Shown here: one piece after another, positions 60,360 through 64,000 of the stretch
Numbering within the stretch: position 1 is the stretch's first letter
Layout of the letters: the number at the start of each line of letters is the position of its first letter
Assembly (NCBI RefSeq): GCF_013391105.1
Contig: NZ_CP058335.1
Coordinates: 434,001-498,000 of the forward strand
Length of the DNA stretch: 64,000 nt
Source of the DNA: Natronomonas salina
Lineage (GTDB): Archaea > Halobacteriota > Halobacteria > Halobacteriales > Haloarculaceae
Direction of reading: 5' to 3'
The notes under the pieces: model-generated
Told to the model about the DNA's origin: nothing
Seen by the model: the letters and a program-made list of their open reading frames with translations, nothing else
Database searches by the model: none
Position numbers and translations under genes: made by a program

Positions 60360-61001
60360 ATGACAGAGGGGAACGCGGGGTCGACGCGTCGCCGGCTGGC
60401 GCAGGAACTGGCAGTCGTCGCCGGGTTCGAGGACCCGCGGGCGCCGCTGGAGCAGTACCACACGCCGCCGGACCTGGCGGCCCACATCGTCCACGTCTCG
60501 GACCTCCAGGGCGACGTCGAGGACCGGACGGTCGTCGACCTGGGCTGCGGCACCGGGATGCTGGCGCTCGGCGCGGCGTTGCGCGGCCCCGACCGCGTCG
60601 TCGGCGTCGACGTCGACCCGGCGCCGCTGTCGACCGCCCGGGAGAACGAACGGCGGGTCGCCGCCCGGACCGACGTCTCGTGGGTCCGCGCCGACGCGAC
60701 GCGGGCGCCGCTATGTCCCGACGACCCGGTGACGGTGCTGATGAACCCGCCGTTCGGCGCCCAGTCCGGCAACGAGGGTGCCGACCGCGCCTTCCTCGAG
60801 ACCGCCGTCGACATCGCCGACGTCTCCTACTCCGTCCACAACGCCGGCAGCGAGGCGTTCGTCGAGTCCTTCGCCGACGACGAGGGCGGCGAGGTGACCC
60901 ACGCCTTCGCCGCTGAGTTCGACCTCCCCCGGCAGTTCGACCACCACGAGGACGAGTCGCGGTCCATCGACACCGAGGTCTTCCGCATCGAGTGGCGGTA
61001 G
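60360..61001 (+). CDS. METTL5-like RNA N6-adenine methyltransferase
   Basis: 213 residues from ATG 60360 (ATG 60336 also in frame). Family start AVVAGFEDPRAPLEQYHTP, SAM motif VVDLGCGTGMLALGA, catalytic LMNPPFGAQSG (NPPF). METTL5/Mj-type enzymes methylate an rRNA adenine; the exact target here is unproven. Confidence 0.9.
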   Translation: MTEGNAGSTRRRLAQELAVVAGFEDPRAPLEQYHTPPDLAAHIVHVSDLQGDVEDRTVVDLGCGTGMLALGAALRGPDRVVGVDVDPAPLSTARENERRVAARTDVSWVRADATRAPLCPDDPVTVLMNPPFGAQSGNEGADRAFLETAVDIADVSYSVHNAGSEAFVESFADDEGGEVTHAFAAEFDLPRQFDHHEDESRSIDTEVFRIEWR

Positions 61002-61004
61002 ACC

Positions 61005-62639
61005 TCAGTCCGACCGCCGGGCGACCCTGATCCGCGTCTCGTTGCGCTCGGCGAAGAAGTCGCGACCGTCCCGCTCGAACTCGACGCCGCCGACGGTCGC
61101 CGCGTTCCCGTCGACCGGGACGGACTGGCGGTCGAGCGTTTCGTTCTCCCTCGAGACGATAACGTCGAAGCCGTTGCCCTCCGGCTCGATCGAGACGTTC
61201 CGGCCGTCGATGCGGACGTCGGCGCTGGCTCGCTCGGCCCGGTAGACGACCGGTCTCGTCTCTGCCGTCGCCCGGCCCAGACGGACGTTGTACGTCGAGT
61301 TCCCGCCGGCGAGCGACCACGTCGTCCGCGACGCGCGGACGTCCGCGTTCCAGGTGAGGCCGCCGAGCCGGACGGTCACGTCGCCACGGGACGCCAGCTG
61401 CCGCTTCGATACCTCCTCCCACCAGATGTTCCGCTCCTCGGAGACCACGATGACGCCGCTGGCGTTGACCCGGTCGCTCCCGTTCTCGCCGGTGATGGGC
61501 GTCGCCGGGATGAACTGGTTCTCCACCTCCTCGGCGTAGAAGACGGTGTAGTCGCCGACCTCAGTGGGTTCGGCCTCCGCCAGTCCCGCCCGCGCGTCGT
61601 CGACGACGAAGAGGTTGAACCAGACGCCGACCAGCGACAGCGCCAGCAGGACGCACACGAGCAGTCCGTAGGCCGCCTCGCGCCGCGAGAGGTCGATCCT
61701 CGAGACGAGGTCCCGCGGCGTAGCGACGGCGCCGCCCGCGACGAGCGCCGCGAGGAGGAACACCAGCGCCGTCCCCAGCGCGCGGAACAGCGTGTAGGTG
61801 TCGCTGCTCTCGATTGTGTAGATGGCCCACAGGCCCCGGTCGATGGTGAAGGCCAGGGCGGCGAACCAGACGTGGCTGGCCTTCGGGCGGACGTCGCGGC
61901 GGTACAGCAGCGCGACGCTCGCGACGATCCCCAGGAAGAGCCCGAGGGCGTGGCCCTGGACCGCGACGTTCGCCCACCAGGGCCGCGAGAAGGACTCGCT
62001 GGCGATCTGCTGGAAGACGGGCTGCTGGACGGCGCTGAACACCTGCGAGACGATCCGGCTGACGAGGATCGCGACGACGGTCGCCACCGGGTAGCGGACC
62101 AGCGCGAAGCCGACGAGCGCGAACACGACGCCGGAGAACCCGACGACCGGGCCGAGCGCGAACGCCGCCGTGAGGATTGCGGCCACGAAGAGGCCGACGC
62201 CCCACGCGGCGGCGCGGACGATCGGGTTGGTGCGGAGCGACGAGAACGAGGCGCTGCCACGCTCCCGGGGGAAGTGTCCCCAGGCGTACTCGGCGACCGT
62301 GCCGAACACGAGCGCGCCGAGGAGGTTGCCCGTGAGGTGACCCAGGCCGGCGTGGGCGAAGCCCGCCGTGAGGATGCCGGTCGGGTAGAAGTAGCTCCAC
62401 GCGCGGAACGGCACGACGACCGGGTCGGTGGGATTCGCGAGGCCGTCCTGGACGAACAGGTAGAACGCGGCGACACCGGCGCAGGCGACCAGCGTGCCCC
62501 AGGGCAACCCCAGCAGGAGCCGTCGCCGCGCCAGCCGTCCCCAGCGGCCGTGCGGCTGGGCGAGGTAGTAGAGCGTGGCGAGCGAGACGAGCATCCCGGC
62601 CAGGAGGACGACGTACCAGACGGCGGCCGGGGATGGCAT
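61005..62639 (-). CDS. Rhomboid intramembrane serine protease with C-terminal soluble domain
   Basis: 544 residues. N-terminal helices; TGILTAGFAHAGLGHLTGNL (HxxxN loop), the nucleophile loop VVGFSGVVFAL and catalytic His in VAVQGHALGLFLG. More helices continue to ~residue 345. The C-terminal ~180 residues form an extracytoplasmic beta-rich domain (GEVENQF-like strands, NxS/T sites). Substrate unknown. Convergent with METTL5-like, 3 nt apart. Confidence 0.88.
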   Translation of the reverse strand: MPSPAAVWYVVLLAGMLVSLATLYYLAQPHGRWGRLARRRLLLGLPWGTLVACAGVAAFYLFVQDGLANPTDPVVVPFRAWSYFYPTGILTAGFAHAGLGHLTGNLLGALVFGTVAEYAWGHFPRERGSASFSSLRTNPIVRAAAWGVGLFVAAILTAAFALGPVVGFSGVVFALVGFALVRYPVATVVAILVSRIVSQVFSAVQQPVFQQIASESFSRPWWANVAVQGHALGLFLGIVASVALLYRRDVRPKASHVWFAALAFTIDRGLWAIYTIESSDTYTLFRALGTALVFLLAALVAGGAVATPRDLVSRIDLSRREAAYGLLVCVLLALSLVGVWFNLFVVDDARAGLAEAEPTEVGDYTVFYAEEVENQFIPATPITGENGSDRVNASGVIVVSEERNIWWEEVSKRQLASRGDVTVRLGGLTWNADVRASRTTWSLAGGNSTYNVRLGRATAETRPVVYRAERASADVRIDGRNVSIEPEGNGFDVIVSRENETLDRQSVPVDGNAATVGGVEFERDGRDFFAERNETRIRVARRSD

Positions 62640-62714
62640 GTGGCCGACGACGTGACGGATCCCTATAGAAGCCTGCGGTTTACCCAGGCCCCGAATCCGG
62701 GCCGGCGGTCCCGG

Positions 62715-63734
62715 TCACCGATCGGGCTCGACGACGAGTTTCCCGAAGGCGTCGCGCTCGCTCATGTCGTCGAACGCCCGGCCGGTCTCCTCCAGTGAGT
62801 ACGTCTCCCCGACCGGCGGCTCGAAGGCGCCGTCGGCGAGGAGGTCGACGAGCGTCTCCAGTTCCGGCTGGGTGCCCATCGTCGACCCGACGATGCGCTC
62901 GTGCCGGAGGAAGAACGGCGCGACCTTGAACTCCGAGGTGGGGCCGGCCGTCCGGCCGCAGATGACCATCGTCCCGCCGCGTTTCATCACCTCGAGGCCG
63001 ACCTGCGTGAAGTCGCCGGCGAGGTGGTTGACGACGGCGTCCGGCGAGCCGATCGACCGGACCTCCCGGACCAGCTCGTCGGTGTCCGCCGACCGGATGG
63101 TGTGCTCGCAGCCGAGCTCCGACAGCCGGTCGAGCTTGCGTTCCGAGGTCGAGGTGCCGATGGCGTCGGCGCCCCGGACGGCGGCGAGCTGCACGGCGGC
63201 GACGCCGACGCCGCCGGTGGCGCCGGGGACGAACACGAGGTCCGTCGGCCCGACGTCGGCGACCTTCAGCATCCGCCAGGCGGTGAGGTAGGCGGTCGGC
63301 AGCGCGGCGGCCTCCCGGAAGTCCACGCCGTCCGGCAGGGGAATCAGCCGGCTGGCGTCGACCGACGCCCGCTCGGCGAGGGCGCCGTGGTAGAGCATGA
63401 ACTGCTCGCAGAGCGTCTCCGGCCCCTCGCGGCAGAACTCGCAGGTCCCGCAGGTCTGGTTGGGACAGAGCAGGACGCGGTCGCCCGCCTCGACGCCGCG
63501 GACGTCCTCGCCGACCTCGCTGACGTAGCCGGCCGCGTCGAGCCCGGAGACGAACGGCAGGGCGCCCCCGGTCACCATCGCGGAGTCGCCCTGCAGTATC
63601 CAGAGGTCGTGGCGGTTGATCGAGCAGGCCTCGACGTCGACGACGGCCTCGCCGGGGCCGGGCTCGGGGTCGTCGCGTTCCTGGATCTCGACCGCGTCGC
63701 CGTCGCCGAAGTCGGTGAAGGCTGCGACTCGCAT
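62715..63734 (-). CDS. Zinc-dependent alcohol dehydrogenase (MDR family)
   Basis: 339 residues. Catalytic-zinc start VEACSINRHDLWIL, structural zinc CPNQTCGTCEFCREGPETLC, Rossmann loop VPGATGGVGVAAVQLA. NAD(P)-dependent; the substrate cannot be told. Single gene. Confidence 0.92.
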   Translation of the reverse strand: MRVAAFTDFGDGDAVEIQERDDPEPGPGEAVVDVEACSINRHDLWILQGDSAMVTGGALPFVSGLDAAGYVSEVGEDVRGVEAGDRVLLCPNQTCGTCEFCREGPETLCEQFMLYHGALAERASVDASRLIPLPDGVDFREAAALPTAYLTAWRMLKVADVGPTDLVFVPGATGGVGVAAVQLAAVRGADAIGTSTSERKLDRLSELGCEHTIRSADTDELVREVRSIGSPDAVVNHLAGDFTQVGLEVMKRGGTMVICGRTAGPTSEFKVAPFFLRHERIVGSTMGTQPELETLVDLLADGAFEPPVGETYSLEETGRAFDDMSERDAFGKLVVEPDR

Positions 63735-63784
63735 GCCTCCACCTGTTCCGGCGCGGGGTTATGCGTTTGGGAGACGGTGACGGG

Positions 63785-64000
63785 CTAGCGGCCGGTCGCG
63801 TAGTTCGCCGCGGCGCCGACGAGGAGGACCACGCTCCCGAAGTAGAGCCAGGTGACGAAGAGGAGGAGGGCGCCGAGGATTCCGAGCGCCTTGTACTGAC
63901 CCGCGTTGCTGGCGTAGACGACGAAGAGGACCTGCAGGACGATGAACCCGACGGCGGCCAGGAGCGCCCCCGGGAGCACGCCGCGGACGGTCTCCTCGAC
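63785..64000 (-). CDS. YihY-family membrane protein, C-terminal part only (runs off the window)
   Basis: 72 codons of the 3' end are inside the window; the start lies beyond 64000. Two helices (ALLAAVGFIVLQVLFVVYAS, then GILGALLLFVTWLYFGSVVLLVGAAANYA) with the family-typical LLFVTWLYFGSVVLLVGAAAN. YihY/BrkB-type integral membrane protein, function poorly known. Confidence 0.8.
   Translation of the reverse strand, partial: VEETVRGVLPGALLAAVGFIVLQVLFVVYASNAGQYKALGILGALLLFVTWLYFGSVVLLVGAAANYATGR

Noticed and set aside
1-64000. tRNA, rRNA and CRISPR search
   Set aside because: I saw no T-arm GGTTCRAATC-type sequence in a cloverleaf context, no rRNA-like stretch and no regularly spaced direct repeats.

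Overview
The window is haloarchaeal (class Halobacteria) chromosomal DNA. The evidence is very high GC, strongly acidic proteins, archaeal ribosomal and RNA polymerase genes, TATA boxes about 26-30 nt before leaderless ATGs, Tat signals on exported proteins, and archaeal-only families such as aEF1B, Rpb4/RpoF, Dph2 and L7Ae. I cannot place the genus. I saw no rRNA, tRNA or CRISPR array.

Layout. 0-8.9 kb is housekeeping: a zinc-ribbon protein, aEF1B, L21e-RpoF-DUF655-RsmA, an MscS channel, an Mtq2-like methylase and a MetE-like gene pair. 8.9-24.2 kb is a molybdenum/tungsten redox island. It has a membrane-bound, Tat-exported formate dehydrogenase operon (alpha subunit frameshifted in this sequence), a divergent HdrA/MvhD-like polyferredoxin with a TorD chaperone, several tiny membrane, zinc-ribbon and His-rich proteins, a Tat-exported DyP-like protein, an aldehyde:ferredoxin oxidoreductase homologue with no Fe-S ligands, MobA and YqeC. 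24.4-26.3 kb is ndk-L24e-S28e-L7Ae, with an unusual acidic extension on L24e. 26.4-29.3 kb has DpsA and small haloarchaeal proteins.

29.3-33.5 kb is an acyl-CoA module: a two-subunit haloarchaeal beta-ketothiolase with Ser at the nucleophile position, a propionyl-CoA carboxylase beta subunit with a small PccX-like subunit, and an acetoacetyl-CoA-reductase-like SDR. This set fits PHA or propionyl-CoA metabolism. At 33.9 kb an FbpC/PotA-type ABC ATPase lies behind an iron-box-like sequence and a translationally coupled mini-ORF. 36.0-37.0 kb is AzlCD. 37.1-40.2 kb is a lower-GC decayed island with gene remnants, a DUF5805/tyrosine-recombinase pair and a 29-bp imperfect inverted repeat at its two sides.

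40.4-64 kb returns to normal chromosome: GlpK with a short GlpA-like oxidoreductase, an MrfA/Hrq1-like helicase, a Tat beta-propeller divergent from a Bat-type HTH regulator, a HisG-like paralogue, coiled-coil, YlbF and surface proteins, Dph2, a salactin-like actin homologue, esterase, METTL5-like, rhomboid, alcohol dehydrogenase and a truncated YihY-family gene at the edge.

The most unusual parts are the formate dehydrogenase/HdrA-MvhD/AOR-like island with its undescribed small proteins, the ligand-less AOR paired with a DUF7124-like gene, the shared iron-box-like promoter element, and the repeat-flanked integrase island.
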